A stretch of DNA of 64,000 nucleotides. It comes from JAGQYH01 sp041393015. GTDB lineage: Bacteria > Bacteroidota > Bacteroidia > Chitinophagales > JADIYW01. A program made the position numbers and the translations under genes. The DNA is taken from contig JAWKKV010000001.1 in NCBI GenBank assembly GCA_041393015.1, positions 868,001 through 932,000 of the forward strand, written 5' to 3'. How positions within the stretch are numbered: position 1 is the first letter of the stretch; each line of letters opens with the position of its first letter. Positions 1 through 8,767 of this stretch are shown piece after piece. Under the pieces are notes generated by a model, which worked only from the letters and a program-made list of their open reading frames with translations, was not told where the DNA came from and did no database searches.

Positions 1-113
1 CAAGAATAGAAATGACGGGAAACCCAACCACAGTCATCGATTGGGGAGTGGGATGCAATAAAAGAGTAAATATTTTGCAACAAGGAAAATGGTTAAATAT
101 TGAATTAGATTAG
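1..113 (+). CDS. 3' end of an unidentified protein (partial)
   Basis: The reading frame that starts at base 3 is open from the window edge to a TAG at 111-113 and gives 36 C-terminal residues, ending in WLNIELD. A strong terminator follows 35 bases later, which supports this being a real gene end. Too little is visible to name a family. The start and most of the gene lie outside the window. Confidence 0.6.
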   Translation, partial: RIEMTGNPTTVIDWGVGCNKRVNILQQGKWLNIELD

Positions 114-148
114 GATGAACCTGCTTTTTTAGTTTGGTTATTGCATAG

Positions 149-175
149 GCCCCGATGGAGTTCGGGGCTTTTTTT
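149..175 (+). terminator. Rho-independent terminator
   Basis: A perfect 7-bp stem GCCCCGA/TCGGGGC (149-155 with 162-168) closes a 6-base loop and runs into seven T residues. It lies just after the partial gene ending at 113. Confidence 0.85.
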
Positions 176-297
176 GTATTTTTATCTCCATCATATTTAA
201 AATTTACCGCTTCTTAAATACTTTTAAATCAAACATTTATTAGGATTACGATTAAATTTTATGTATAATTTACACCGTACAAAAATAAAGGAAGGAA

Positions 298-663
298 ATG
301 GAGACCGATCATTACGAGAAACATATGGAAAAAGCTCTTGAATGGGTAAATAGAAGAAAGGTAGAAGACGTTAAAGCCAACTTCGAAGGATATGAAGCAC
401 CAAAATCATACACCAATCAAAGAACGGATGAATTAGTAAGCCCTGATATTTCATTTTTAGATGAGCGCGGGGTAAAAAACTATGTAGAGATTGCTATGAA
501 ATCTGACACCATTAGAAAGTCAATTACAAAATGGAAGTTACTAAGTACTTTGGCTAGCGTTAAGAAAGGAAACCTTTATTTACTAACTGTTCGAGGATCA
601 AAATCATTTATTGTAAACGAAGTAGAGAAGTGTAACTTAGATGCTAAGATTTATTCGCTATAA
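298..663 (+). CDS. Hypothetical protein, 121 aa, possible nuclease-like fold
   Basis: I do not recognise this small soluble protein. It has no signal peptide or membrane segment. The N-terminal third is charged and helical. The centre holds SPDISFLDERG followed by YVEIAMK, a strand-turn-strand pattern loosely like the PD-(D/E)xK nuclease core, although the spacing E-I-A-M-K is not canonical. The ATG at 298 follows a purine-rich stretch GGAAGGAA. It is monocistronic and convergent with the zinc-ribbon gene at 680-1054, 16 bases away. The nuclease idea is a weak inference. Confidence 0.6.
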   Translation: METDHYEKHMEKALEWVNRRKVEDVKANFEGYEAPKSYTNQRTDELVSPDISFLDERGVKNYVEIAMKSDTIRKSITKWKLLSTLASVKKGNLYLLTVRGSKSFIVNEVEKCNLDAKIYSL

Positions 664-679
664 GAGTAAATAAGAAATT

Positions 680-1054
680 TTATTCATCTTTTTTGTCAAA
701 AGTATCTACCCTATCCTCTAGGTCTAATTTTTGAACATCCTCTTTAAATTTTTTGGCTTTTGCTAAAAGGTTGAGCAACATTTTTTCTGGATCTTCAGTA
801 TCGGGATAGGCAGCATCAAAATCTTCTCCTCGTGCATCGTATGCTGCTCTCAAGGCATTATACATTCTATCGGTGGAGGCTTTAAGTCTGTCTGCAATTA
901 CTTGCGGTGTAATTTTTATTTTTTCTACAAATGTCATGTTCGTTTCCTTATCACAAACTCGGCAAAAAGGTTGGTCGTCGTCCACATAGCTAAAGTCCAT
1001 ATCACATTCCGGACAGTAGTAGACATTTATAAATTCTGGCTTCTTTTTCTCCAT
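680..1054 (-). CDS. Zinc-ribbon hypothetical protein, 124 aa
   Basis: This is a small acidic cytoplasmic protein. Near the N-terminus it has two CxxC pairs, YYCPEC (Cys14, Cys17) and FCRVCD (Cys31, Cys34), as expected for a single zinc ribbon. The rest (about residues 50-124) is a charged helical region rich in Lys, Asp and Glu. No catalytic motif is visible. The function is unknown. A role in binding nucleic acid or a protein partner through the ribbon is only a guess. Confidence 0.7.
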   Translation of the reverse strand: MEKKKPEFINVYYCPECDMDFSYVDDDQPFCRVCDKETNMTFVEKIKITPQVIADRLKASTDRMYNALRAAYDARGEDFDAAYPDTEDPEKMLLNLLAKAKKFKEDVQKLDLEDRVDTFDKKDE

Positions 1055-1106
1055 GGATGTTTTGTTTCCTCTTTACTAAGATAAGAATTACCTTAAAAAA
1101 GGAGAT

Positions 1107-1141
1107 AAAAAAAGGGCTCGATTCAATTAAGAACCGAACCC
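1107..1141 (-). terminator. Terminator of the YceI gene (minus strand)
   Basis: On the minus strand GGGTTCGGTTC and GAATCGAGCCC form an 11-bp stem with two G-U pairs and a 6-base loop, followed by seven U residues. It lies 28 bases beyond the YceI stop codon. Confidence 0.8.
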
Positions 1142-1169
1142 ATCTAGAGGTATCAATATTCTAGAACTT

Positions 1170-1796
1170 TTATTTTACTGCTAAGGTAATATCTAATTCA
1201 ATATCGTTAGATAATACCATTTCTTTCATTGGATGATCGAAAGCAACATCGTAATTTTTTCTGTTGAAAGTTAAAGTTCCGCTTACCGTTCCATCTTCAT
1301 TCATTGTAATGTTTTGGATAGTTTCTTCACCGGTTTTTCCTCTTACGGTTAAAGTTCCTACTGCAGAATTTTCATTAACTGTTTTAATTTCGAAAGAAGC
1401 TGTTGGGTGATTGGCAACGTCAAAAAAGTCAGGAGAAGATAAATGTCCTACTAATTTCTCAGCTGTTTTTCCTTCAGCAGCATTATAGTTATCATCTGTT
1501 GGTGTAATAGTTGTCATATCTACTACAAAAGATCCACCTGCTAATTTTCCATCAGCCATTAATAAGTTAGCTTCTTTTAAAGCAATGTTTCCCTCGTGAG
1601 AGTACATTTTTAACATTTGTCCTTTCCAATGAACAGTGCTTGCTTCAAGATTAATATCTTTTACACTAGCTGTAGTTGTTGTAGTTGTCTCTTCAACCGT
1701 TTCAGTAGTTTCGGTTGTTTTTTCTTTTTTACTTGTACAAGCTGCCATTACTAAAATAGTTAGCAATAAGGCAGAAAATTTAATTGATTTGATCAT
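1170..1796 (-). CDS. YceI-family lipoprotein
   Basis: The 208-residue product starts MIKSIKFSALLLTILVMAAC, a lipoprotein signal whose lipobox ends at Cys20. A Thr/Glu/Lys-rich linker follows, then a YceI-like domain from about residue 45. Domain features include STVHWKGQ, the conserved NYNAAEGKTAEKLVGHLSSPDFFD region and VGTLTVRGKT. YceI proteins are lipocalin-like periplasmic barrels that bind isoprenoid-type lipids and often respond to stress. The frame continues upstream, but this ATG places the signal peptide at the N-terminus. The gene is divergent from the MarR gene, with an 80-base shared regulatory region, so MarR is its likely regulator. Confidence 0.9.
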   Translation of the reverse strand: MIKSIKFSALLLTILVMAACTSKKEKTTETTETVEETTTTTTASVKDINLEASTVHWKGQMLKMYSHEGNIALKEANLLMADGKLAGGSFVVDMTTITPTDDNYNAAEGKTAEKLVGHLSSPDFFDVANHPTASFEIKTVNENSAVGTLTVRGKTGEETIQNITMNEDGTVSGTLTFNRKNYDVAFDHPMKEMVLSNDIELDITLAVK

Positions 1797-1814
1797 GATT
1801 TTCTTTTTAAGATA

Positions 1815-1822
1815 CAAATATA
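1815..1822 (-). promoter_or_regulatory. -7 box candidate for the YceI gene
   Basis: The minus strand reads TATATTTG, a perfect match to the Bacteroidota -7 consensus TAnnTTTG, 18 bases upstream of the YceI ATG. I see no convincing -33 TTTG at the usual distance. Confidence 0.5.
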
Positions 1823-1845
1823 GATATTTATTTGTTATAAACGAC

Positions 1846-1862
1846 ATTTGTTTACAACAAAT
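1846..1862. promoter_or_regulatory. Palindromic operator candidate for the MarR regulator
   Basis: ATTTGTT-TAC-AACAAAT is a perfect 7-3-7 inverted repeat in the short gap between the divergent YceI and MarR genes. It sits immediately upstream of the MarR -7 box. Another ATTTGTT half-site lies at 1830-1836, one and a half helical turns away. MarR proteins usually bind such palindromes in their own divergent promoter regions. Binding here is inferred. Confidence 0.55.
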
Positions 1863-1866
1863 TTTA

Positions 1867-1874
1867 TATATTTG
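1867..1874 (+). promoter_or_regulatory. -7 box candidate for the MarR gene
   Basis: TATATTTG matches TAnnTTTG exactly. A TTTG at 1847-1850, 16 bases upstream, could be the -33 element and falls inside the palindrome. The box ends one base before the first possible ATG (1876), so the transcript would be leaderless or nearly so. Confidence 0.5.
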
Positions 1875-1875
1875 A

Positions 1876-2319
1876 ATGATGGCAAAGAAAGTACATCCCA
1901 ATTTGCAAATGATAGTAGACATTCTAAAAACAGGCGATTGTATAGATAATGTAGTGTCTAAAACCCTAAAGCCATTCAATATTACCCATGTTCAATATAA
2001 TATATTGAGAATTTTAAGAGGCGTTCATCCGGAACCATTGTATGTAGGCGAAGTTAAAAACCGATTGTTGTTTACCAACTCTGACATTACAAGATTATTG
2101 GACAGAATGATTGATAAAGGCATTGTGGAGCGTAACATTTGTCAAGAAAATAGACGTAAAATTGAAGTTCGTATTACCGATGAAGGTTTACAATTACTTC
2201 TTGATTGTACCCCAGAGATTGAAGTGGCGCTAAATCATGCTTTTACCGAATCCATTACTGAGCAAGAGGCCGAAAACATGAGTAAACTATTGGTAAAAAT
2301 AAGAGAAGGGATTCAGTAA
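1876..2319 (+). CDS. MarR-family transcriptional regulator
   Basis: The 147-residue protein has the MarR layout. N-terminal dimerisation helices are followed by a winged helix at about residues 55-110, with LYVGEVKNRLLFTNSDITRL as the recognition region and ENRRKIEVRITDEG as the wing. C-terminal helices complete the dimer interface. Two adjacent ATGs (1876 and 1879) open the frame. If the overlapping TATATTTG is the real -7 box, the second is more likely. Divergent placement with a YceI lipoprotein is a recurrent MarR context in this phylum. The ligand is unknown. Confidence 0.9.
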   Translation: MMAKKVHPNLQMIVDILKTGDCIDNVVSKTLKPFNITHVQYNILRILRGVHPEPLYVGEVKNRLLFTNSDITRLLDRMIDKGIVERNICQENRRKIEVRITDEGLQLLLDCTPEIEVALNHAFTESITEQEAENMSKLLVKIREGIQ

Positions 2320-2340
2320 ATCATCCTGTCTTGTTTACAA

Positions 2341-3837
2341 TTACATTTTAACGATCTTCTTGGAAGATACTCTCATTGATTCGTTATCATAAATGCTTAG
2401 AAAATAAATGCCACTTGCTACATCATCTAAAGAAATTTGCATGCCTTTGTTTAAGTAATTCATTGTTTTTATTGGCCTCCCTTCTATATCTAGTAAAATT
2501 ACTTTGTATAAATTTTCATCATCAATTGAAACGTAAATCTGACTTTTTGTTGGATTAGGGTAAACCGCAATTGATTTCGCCGATAGGTTTTCTTTTATAG
2601 GAAGAACTGTTCTGTAATCATACACTTTAATGATGCCTAACGAATCGGTTGGGTTATTCATTTTTCCGCCCCAAATCATTTTACTGCCGTCATTAGAAAT
2701 ATCAACAAAATTGTTGGCGTATTCATCGCTTCCAGAGCCGGTAAATCGAGTTCCAATTTCTTGCCAACTTTGGTTTTTAAATTGAAATAAACTGACATAG
2801 TTAGGCTGTTCAGACCAAACGTCATCGGTTATTCCAACAGCAGCAACAGCACCATCATCGGATAATCTTAATGTGGCTCCCATCGGATTGTCCATTGAAA
2901 TTTCTTGGCGAGGTATATTTTCCTTCCATACACCATTTTCGAACTCAAAAGTGTATAAGAAGCCTTGTTCATCCACCACTTCATCATTACTTGCCATTAA
3001 CACTAATTTGTTTCCATTGGCGGAGAAATCATATCCGTCTGATAATTTGATATCACTTTCACCACTGGTTGCTATTTCAGTGGAGTCAACTAGTTTAATG
3101 ATATGATTACTAACCCAATTGTTATCTTCAAAATCGTAGATGAGTAAATTGGTGAAATAGTCATAACTAAAAGTAGAAAATTGAATTTCAAAACCATCGG
3201 GAATAGCTAATCGGTTGCCATTTTTAGTGATAGCAAAAGTGAACGTTTCTGAAGTGCCAATTATCGGACTTCCTTTTTTCACCCAATTGTTGTTTGTTTC
3301 CTCATACACCACAATTAGTGCATTGTCAAAACCTTCATCACCAACTGCTAAAATTTTTCCATTATTGGCAAACCTTACCCTTCTGGCCCCACCGGCAGCG
3401 TCGTTAAATTCAGGAAAAGCGGAGTAATCAGCACTTAACTGCCAATTTCCGTTTTGAAAATCATACACCTTAACCCCTCGTTCGCCCGAGCACGCAATTC
3501 TTGTTCCGGCATCATTAATATCAACGGAAGTGCCCAATTCCTCACCAGTTTGTGTTCCTGAAATCGTAGATCCTAACTGTATCCAATTGCCACTTTGTAG
3601 TTCATAAACCTTTACTTCCCCTACTTCCAGTAAGCTAGATTTGGACACTAGATTACTACCAAAAATAATTCTATTGCCATCTCCGCTCATCGCCACCGCA
3701 TCTCCCGTTCCGTCATATTTTTCCGTTCCCAATAATGTATTCCCAATTTGAGTCTGAGCAGCTAGCTCTTTCAAATTAAATAATATAGCGACAGCAAATA
3801 CTAAAGGAATTATTTTTTTGATGTAATGATTTTTCAT
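2341..3837 (-). CDS. T9SS cargo protein with beta-propeller-like body
   Basis: This 498-residue secreted protein starts MKNHYIKKIIPLVFAVAIL, a signal peptide ending near ELAAQ. The body (about 30-420) repeats blocks of the kind GNWIQLGSTI, VKVYDFQNGNW and LIVVYEETNNNW, each followed by short Asp/Gly-rich turns, which suggests a beta-propeller of the FG-GAP kind. The last ~75 residues, from SIAVYPNPTKSQIYV to KKIVKM, match the type A T9SS C-terminal sorting domain (YPNP, ending in a basic strand). The product is therefore probably exported by T9SS and attached to or released from the surface. The start was chosen because the preceding 23 codons lack signal character. The binding target is unknown. 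Confidence 0.85.
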   Translation of the reverse strand: MKNHYIKKIIPLVFAVAILFNLKELAAQTQIGNTLLGTEKYDGTGDAVAMSGDGNRIIFGSNLVSKSSLLEVGEVKVYELQSGNWIQLGSTISGTQTGEELGTSVDINDAGTRIACSGERGVKVYDFQNGNWQLSADYSAFPEFNDAAGGARRVRFANNGKILAVGDEGFDNALIVVYEETNNNWVKKGSPIIGTSETFTFAITKNGNRLAIPDGFEIQFSTFSYDYFTNLLIYDFEDNNWVSNHIIKLVDSTEIATSGESDIKLSDGYDFSANGNKLVLMASNDEVVDEQGFLYTFEFENGVWKENIPRQEISMDNPMGATLRLSDDGAVAAVGITDDVWSEQPNYVSLFQFKNQSWQEIGTRFTGSGSDEYANNFVDISNDGSKMIWGGKMNNPTDSLGIIKVYDYRTVLPIKENLSAKSIAVYPNPTKSQIYVSIDDENLYKVILLDIEGRPIKTMNYLNKGMQISLDDVASGIYFLSIYDNESMRVSSKKIVKM

Positions 3838-3942
3838 AAATGTTCGTTTTGATCGGTAAAAATAAATCGTACTTGTATATACCAAAACACACAAAAAGGT
3901 CATCAAACAGATATTAATGACGATTAAGCCATAACTATAACG

Positions 3943-6132
3943 CTACAACCTTGAAATAGGAGCAGACACCAATGACTCTGGAATATCAAATGCATCTACT
4001 AATTGGTTGGAGTAATTGCTAATTTGATTGCACAATATTTCCGTTTCCTTTTTAATAGATTTTGCTTTATTAGACTCTATATATCCATCCATTAAATACC
4101 AAGCTAAATGTTTTTCAATCACTTGTAGGGCATATTGACTCGTAATTAAACTTAATATCTTCTTCGTTTCAACATCGTTTTCTTTTTCAATAACAGTAGC
4201 CATATTCGTGATCACAACTTTTTCAATGTTGGCTGAAGCTAAGCTAACAAATTGATTCTGACACTTTAGATAGATATCGTGATCAGACAATGCTTTCTTT
4301 TTTAAGGACCGTAATTTCTTAACCAGGGCGAGCGTCATAGCTCTTTCTCGATAACTAAAAGCATCTACTTGAAAATTGATGTCTCTAAGATGAGCGCGAT
4401 CTGTTTTTCTAGTAATAATAGGATTTTTCTCTACTATTTTAGTCATTAACTCATCCTTTCCGAACTTCAGAAGGTCCATTAAACTGCCCTTCCCAAACTC
4501 CGTTCTAAACTGTCTTAATACTTCTTTTGCCACCAATAATAAAAGCACTGTATTGTCCCCTTCAAATGTTGTAAAAATATCCGAATCAGCTTTTAAGTCA
4601 GTAAATCGATTTTCTGCTAAGTAACCTTTTCCGCCACAAGCTTCTCGACAAATTTGAATGGTTTTGGTGGTGTGCCATGTCGCGTATGCTTTTAATCCGG
4701 CAGCCATTGATTCAATTGCTCGCATATCTTCTTCTTGCTCGTGATTAGCAAACCTTTTCGTTAAAGCCTGCAAAGCAAAATCCAAACAATAGGTTTTCGC
4801 CAACAAAGGCATTAATCTTTTTTGATGCGTTGGATAATTGATGATGGTAATTTCAGATCCATCTTCCGGACCAAATTGTTTTCGTTTATGCGCATATTTA
4901 ATGGCAATCTTCAAGGACGATTTAGCCGCTGATAATCCCGCTCTCGGAACACAAACTCTACCGCCCACTAAAGTGCCCAGCATGGTAAAAAAACGTTTGT
5001 TTTTACTTTCAATCGAACTTACATATTTGCCAGCTTCAATACTACCAAAACGATTCAATAAATTATCTACTGGAACGGGCACTTGGTTAAACCAAATTTT
5101 ACCATTGTCGACACCATTTAAACCCATTTTATAGTCGTTATCTTCTACTCTCACGCCGGGTAAGAGTTGATGTTGTTCATCTCGTAACGGTACCAAAATA
5201 GCATGAACACCTTGATTCTCTCCATTCACAATTAATTGGGCAAAAACACTTGCCATTTTGCTATCCAAAGCATTTCCGATATATTCTTTACCGGCCAACT
5301 CATGTGGCGTATGAATAATTAATTGATCAGTATCGTTATCATAGGTGGCAGTCGTTTCTAATCCTTTTACATTAGAACCATGATTACTTTCCGTCATGGC
5401 AAAACAACCCAATAACTCCGCTTTACCGATAGCCGTTAAATATTTATCATGATGTTTCTTTGTGCCTAATTGCAGCACACTTCCACCAAACAAACCAAAT
5501 TGAACGCCAAATTTGATAGTCAAACTTAAATCGTGAAAACCAAGCGTTTCAAAAACAGCAGCATAAGATTTAATATCATTTTCTCCTCCGTATTCCTTTG
5601 GATAAGAAAGTGCTCCCAAACCTTGTTCCGCTAAAAACTTCATCCAAACTAAAACTTGCGCTCGATACTCTTCTTTCGTACGGAGTGTTTTAAATGAAAA
5701 AACAGGATCTTGTAGCAATGTTTTTGTTTTATTGATAATATGATTGTCATCCCCATTTAACAAACCGGTTAAATTATTAGTTAAGTCATTGGTGGAGGAA
5801 GCTGGCTGTCCTCCATTTTTTAAACTCAATGGAAGGTCATTATAATTAATTTGTAAGAGTTGTGCCAATTGCTCAACAGCCCTGCTATCGGATAACTGAT
5901 GACGCTCATTAGATTGAATAAATTGTCTCCATTGCTCAAAGGTTACGCTAGAAGGCATTTCCAATGGATTGCAATACGATTTTAACTCTTCTTTTTCCTC
6001 AACGCTTAATTCATCCATTTGATCAATTTTCGAAAGGATGATGGAAGACTCACTAGGCGAAAGCACTTCATCTGCCCAAACGGCATACAATAATGGTATA
6101 AAAGGTTGGATATTCTTTGAAATATTTGGCAT
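3943..6132 (-). CDS. Acyl-CoA oxidase/dehydrogenase-like flavoenzyme
   Basis: The 729-residue protein would oxidise acyl-CoA to trans-2-enoyl-CoA using FAD, in the cytoplasm. About 150 unusual N-terminal residues precede the fold. Family landmarks are CFAMTESNHGSN (FAD/substrate region, near 245), GRVCVPRAGLSAAK, AHKRKQFG, EACGGKGYLAENR and FEGDNTVLL. The Glu of FEGDN is the expected catalytic base. The EACGGKGY and FEGDNTV signatures and the size fit the acyl-CoA oxidase branch better than short dehydrogenases. An upstream in-frame TTG exists, but the ATG at 6132 is the better start. A second acyl-CoA dehydrogenase is encoded at 31642-33372. Confidence 0.85.
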   Translation of the reverse strand: MPNISKNIQPFIPLLYAVWADEVLSPSESSIILSKIDQMDELSVEEKEELKSYCNPLEMPSSVTFEQWRQFIQSNERHQLSDSRAVEQLAQLLQINYNDLPLSLKNGGQPASSTNDLTNNLTGLLNGDDNHIINKTKTLLQDPVFSFKTLRTKEEYRAQVLVWMKFLAEQGLGALSYPKEYGGENDIKSYAAVFETLGFHDLSLTIKFGVQFGLFGGSVLQLGTKKHHDKYLTAIGKAELLGCFAMTESNHGSNVKGLETTATYDNDTDQLIIHTPHELAGKEYIGNALDSKMASVFAQLIVNGENQGVHAILVPLRDEQHQLLPGVRVEDNDYKMGLNGVDNGKIWFNQVPVPVDNLLNRFGSIEAGKYVSSIESKNKRFFTMLGTLVGGRVCVPRAGLSAAKSSLKIAIKYAHKRKQFGPEDGSEITIINYPTHQKRLMPLLAKTYCLDFALQALTKRFANHEQEEDMRAIESMAAGLKAYATWHTTKTIQICREACGGKGYLAENRFTDLKADSDIFTTFEGDNTVLLLLVAKEVLRQFRTEFGKGSLMDLLKFGKDELMTKIVEKNPIITRKTDRAHLRDINFQVDAFSYRERAMTLALVKKLRSLKKKALSDHDIYLKCQNQFVSLASANIEKVVITNMATVIEKENDVETKKILSLITSQYALQVIEKHLAWYLMDGYIESNKAKSIKKETEILCNQISNYSNQLVDAFDIPESLVSAPISRL

Positions 6133-6205
6133 CGTTGGTCTTGATTTTAACAATTGGATTCAAGATGTTAAACGGTTATTATAGATAAAAGGTTTGCTAT
6201 GAGAC

Positions 6206-6229
6206 GCTAAAAAAACTATTGTTATAGTC
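6206..6229 (-). terminator. Weak terminator after the deiodinase gene
   Basis: On the minus strand ACTAT-AACA-ATAGT is followed by seven U residues, about 20 bases after the stop of the gene ending at 6248. The stem is short and AT-rich, so it may be weak. Confidence 0.35.
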
Positions 6230-6247
6230 TAGCCCATTTAACCAAAG

Positions 6248-6916
6248 CTAATACACCACACAAACGTCTTTCAACCCTTTCCTCTTCAAATCCGGCACTT
6301 TAGCATCTTCAGGCGCATAACCCACAGGCAATAATAAAAATGGCCTTTCATTGGAAGGGCGATTTAGAATTTTAGCTAGAAAATTCATAGGGGAAGGCGT
6401 GTGGGTGAGGGTGACTAAGCCGGCATGATGAATGGCAGAAATCAATAAACCTGTCGCTATCCCAACCGACTCATTCACATAGTAATTCGTTTTTTTGCCT
6501 TCCTCATCTAAGTTGTAAACTTTTTTAAAAACAACAATTAGCCAAGGCGCTTTTTCTAAAAATGGCTTGTTCCAATCGGTTTCAAAAGGCTCTAAATCTT
6601 TCAGCCATTCCTCCGACATTCTTCCATGATAACTTTCGTATTCTTCTTTTTCAGCCGCTTCGCGAATTTGCTTTTTGATTTTAGGATCTTGAATGGCACA
6701 GAACGTCCAGGGTTGTTTATGCGCGCCGCTTGGTGCCGTGGAGGCGACTTTTATAATGGTTTCAATGATTTTTTGGTCAACTGGTCGATCAGAAAATTCT
6801 CTTAGTGAACGGCGTTGTTCCATAAAGTTAAAATGATGTTCCACATTTTTTAAGGATTGTTCTTGGGTAAACGGTAGTGGATGTTCGTAGGGGATGAAAT
6901 TGCTTGGATTGTCCAT
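6248..6916 (-). CDS. Iodotyrosine-deiodinase-type nitroreductase
   Basis: The 222-residue FMN protein has the nitroreductase fold and closely resembles the iodotyrosine deiodinase (IYD) subgroup. Shared features are RRSLREFS (FMN phosphate site), TAPSGAHKQPWTF, LVTLTHTP and LLPVGYAPEDAKVPDLKRK. The active-site lid carries the Glu-Tyr-Lys triad that IYD uses to hold the halotyrosine zwitterion: Glu92, Tyr96 (in ESYHGRM) and Lys117 (in DWNKPFL). Thr171/Thr173 lie where IYD places the Thr that hydrogen-bonds the flavin. No membrane anchor is present, as in other bacterial homologues. The likely reaction is reductive dehalogenation of halogenated tyrosines, though the physiological substrate is unproven. 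Confidence 0.85.
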   Translation of the reverse strand: MDNPSNFIPYEHPLPFTQEQSLKNVEHHFNFMEQRRSLREFSDRPVDQKIIETIIKVASTAPSGAHKQPWTFCAIQDPKIKKQIREAAEKEEYESYHGRMSEEWLKDLEPFETDWNKPFLEKAPWLIVVFKKVYNLDEEGKKTNYYVNESVGIATGLLISAIHHAGLVTLTHTPSPMNFLAKILNRPSNERPFLLLPVGYAPEDAKVPDLKRKGLKDVCVVY

Positions 6917-6983
6917 AACTAGATATTCTGGTCAACAAAACTAGGAAATGTCTTTAAACAACAGGTAATAACTCACACCTAAA

Positions 6984-8516
6984 TTAATACTTCTCCCAAA
7001 TACCTGCGCTGCCAAGGATGGTGCCGCTATATAAGCCCTCGTATAAACCAATTTCTGTTGCAGCATAAGCACTATTAAAGCGAACAGAAGCATCTAAAGG
7101 CTTTCTAAATTTCAAGGCTCCAGTCGCCCAATCTAATCCGGTAAAATTCCAAGCTCCGTTGTGCTGCGCAATGCAATACATCATATTGCTGCTCTTACTC
7201 ATGCATGGAATTCCACTCGGAAAACTAACTTCATTGTTGACCCAAACACTTGAAAAAGTTCTTGAATTGGGATTCCAAACAAATTTCTCTGCTCCATATG
7301 GTGCGTTTATTGGATTTCCGCCAATCAATAAATCGCCAATAAAATTTCCGGTGGGAGACACCAATAAATTATTGACCACCAAAGCACCGTAACCACTCAC
7401 ACAAACGGATTGCTCCGACAGTGACAATTCAGCGGATTCATCTCCGAAAGTGATAGGCACTTGTGCGGCAATTCTCCTGCTTTTTGTGCCTTCAATTTGT
7501 TGCCAATCAGCCGGTATTTTATCTCGCCAAAAAAGCACAATATTCATCAAGTCTTGACCATCGGTAATCACTACAAATTTATCTTCCGATCCAGTTCCCA
7601 TTAAGGAAGGAGTTGAGCCGGAACCATTTCCTAGTCGCACGCCCGAGGCTTCGCTTCCAATCTCATAATCGGCAGACCAACCACCTTTCGATTCATCTAA
7701 AGATAACTCCGCTCCCGTCCATTGAAGGCGATACATTTTTTTTGAGGACACTATATAAATTCCGCCTTCTTCATCTACTGAAATGGAATTGGAAATTTCA
7801 TCGTCATTGGGCAATTGAAAATGAACAACGGAAGCAAAATTTCTATCCATTACGCCCACTAAACCATTTTGAGTGACATACACTAAATGACCATCATACA
7901 ATAGGTTAAATCCAACAATCAATTCGTCAGGGTCAATCAAAAGTTCAATAGGTAACGTGTAAGTTCTTAGCAAAGCTATAGGCGAATTAGGATCGCCAAC
8001 ATTTTCATCACCATAAACATTAATAACTTGACGCTGTGGTACATAAAATTGGTTGTTGTCATCTACTAAAGTGTAAGCACCTGAAATGGCAGATCCCGAC
8101 AGTAAATCTGAAATCACTAAATTCTGTTTTTCGTATTTATCTATAATTTGTAATCGATCACCCGTGTCTATAAATTTAATGATTGAGGTTACATCGGCTC
8201 CCCATATTGCATGACTTCCATCAGCATATGGACTTGAAATCGCCATCGTAATCATTCCTGGTCCTCCTTCTTTAAAACCATATTTATAGGATTCTGCTGT
8301 TTGGCTGGGTCCGGATTGATCAGTGGAGGCTTGTGCGTACGGATTGGCATGTGAAATAGGCCAATGTGAATTGGCTAAAAATGAATTAATGGGTGTTGGC
8401 TCTCCATGATTACTACTAAATGGTTGTAGCACATCCTTATCGCAAGCACTAAGTAATAGCAAGAGTAAAAAATTGACGGATATTGCTCTTAAGCTTCTTT
8501 CTCTCATAGTATTCAT
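6984..8516 (-). CDS. Large lipoprotein, PQQ/propeller-like, unknown function
   Basis: The 510-residue product begins with a basic N-terminus and a hydrophobic stretch SVNFLLLLLLSACDKD, which is a lipoprotein signal with Cys near residue 25. The mature part has recurrent motifs of the PQQ-like or quinoprotein propeller kind, such as HLVYVTQNGLVGVMDRN, GGIYIVSSKKMYRLQW, DKFVVITDGQDLM and GALKFRKPLDA. No quinone ligands are evident. Two ATGs (8516 and 8507) can start it. It is probably an outer-membrane-anchored propeller of unknown function, transcribed alone. Confidence 0.65.
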   Translation of the reverse strand: MNTMRERSLRAISVNFLLLLLLSACDKDVLQPFSSNHGEPTPINSFLANSHWPISHANPYAQASTDQSGPSQTAESYKYGFKEGGPGMITMAISSPYADGSHAIWGADVTSIIKFIDTGDRLQIIDKYEKQNLVISDLLSGSAISGAYTLVDDNNQFYVPQRQVINVYGDENVGDPNSPIALLRTYTLPIELLIDPDELIVGFNLLYDGHLVYVTQNGLVGVMDRNFASVVHFQLPNDDEISNSISVDEEGGIYIVSSKKMYRLQWTGAELSLDESKGGWSADYEIGSEASGVRLGNGSGSTPSLMGTGSEDKFVVITDGQDLMNIVLFWRDKIPADWQQIEGTKSRRIAAQVPITFGDESAELSLSEQSVCVSGYGALVVNNLLVSPTGNFIGDLLIGGNPINAPYGAEKFVWNPNSRTFSSVWVNNEVSFPSGIPCMSKSSNMMYCIAQHNGAWNFTGLDWATGALKFRKPLDASVRFNSAYAATEIGLYEGLYSGTILGSAGIWEKY

Positions 8517-8715
8517 TTGACTACAATACTTTCGTTCAATTAAAAGTAATGATATAATTTCTACCGTTTATAGTTGTATATTCTTTTGTGATTTAGTTCA
8601 CACGGATAAGACAAAAATCAATGCCTTTTATCTTTAGACCCATTAGAGGTGTCGATTAAAATAATTCCATTTGTGTTGATTATTGTCTTGAAACAGTCCT
8701 ACATTGCAATACATT

Positions 8716-8723
8716 TACTTTTG
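8716..8723 (+). promoter_or_regulatory. -7 box candidate for the AI-2E-family gene
   Basis: TACTTTTG is an exact TAnnTTTG match 44 bases upstream of the ATG at 8768. The nearest TTG elements upstream are not ideally spaced. The rest of the 251-base gap shows nothing else clear. Confidence 0.45.
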
Positions 8724-8767
8724 CATTAATATATTAAACAGAAACAACTAACCACTAAATATGTTTT

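Noticed and set aside
1960..1970. A third exact AAAACCCTAAA
   Set aside because: It lies inside the MarR coding sequence, without the TGGCAA or AGCAC words, so it is a chance match.
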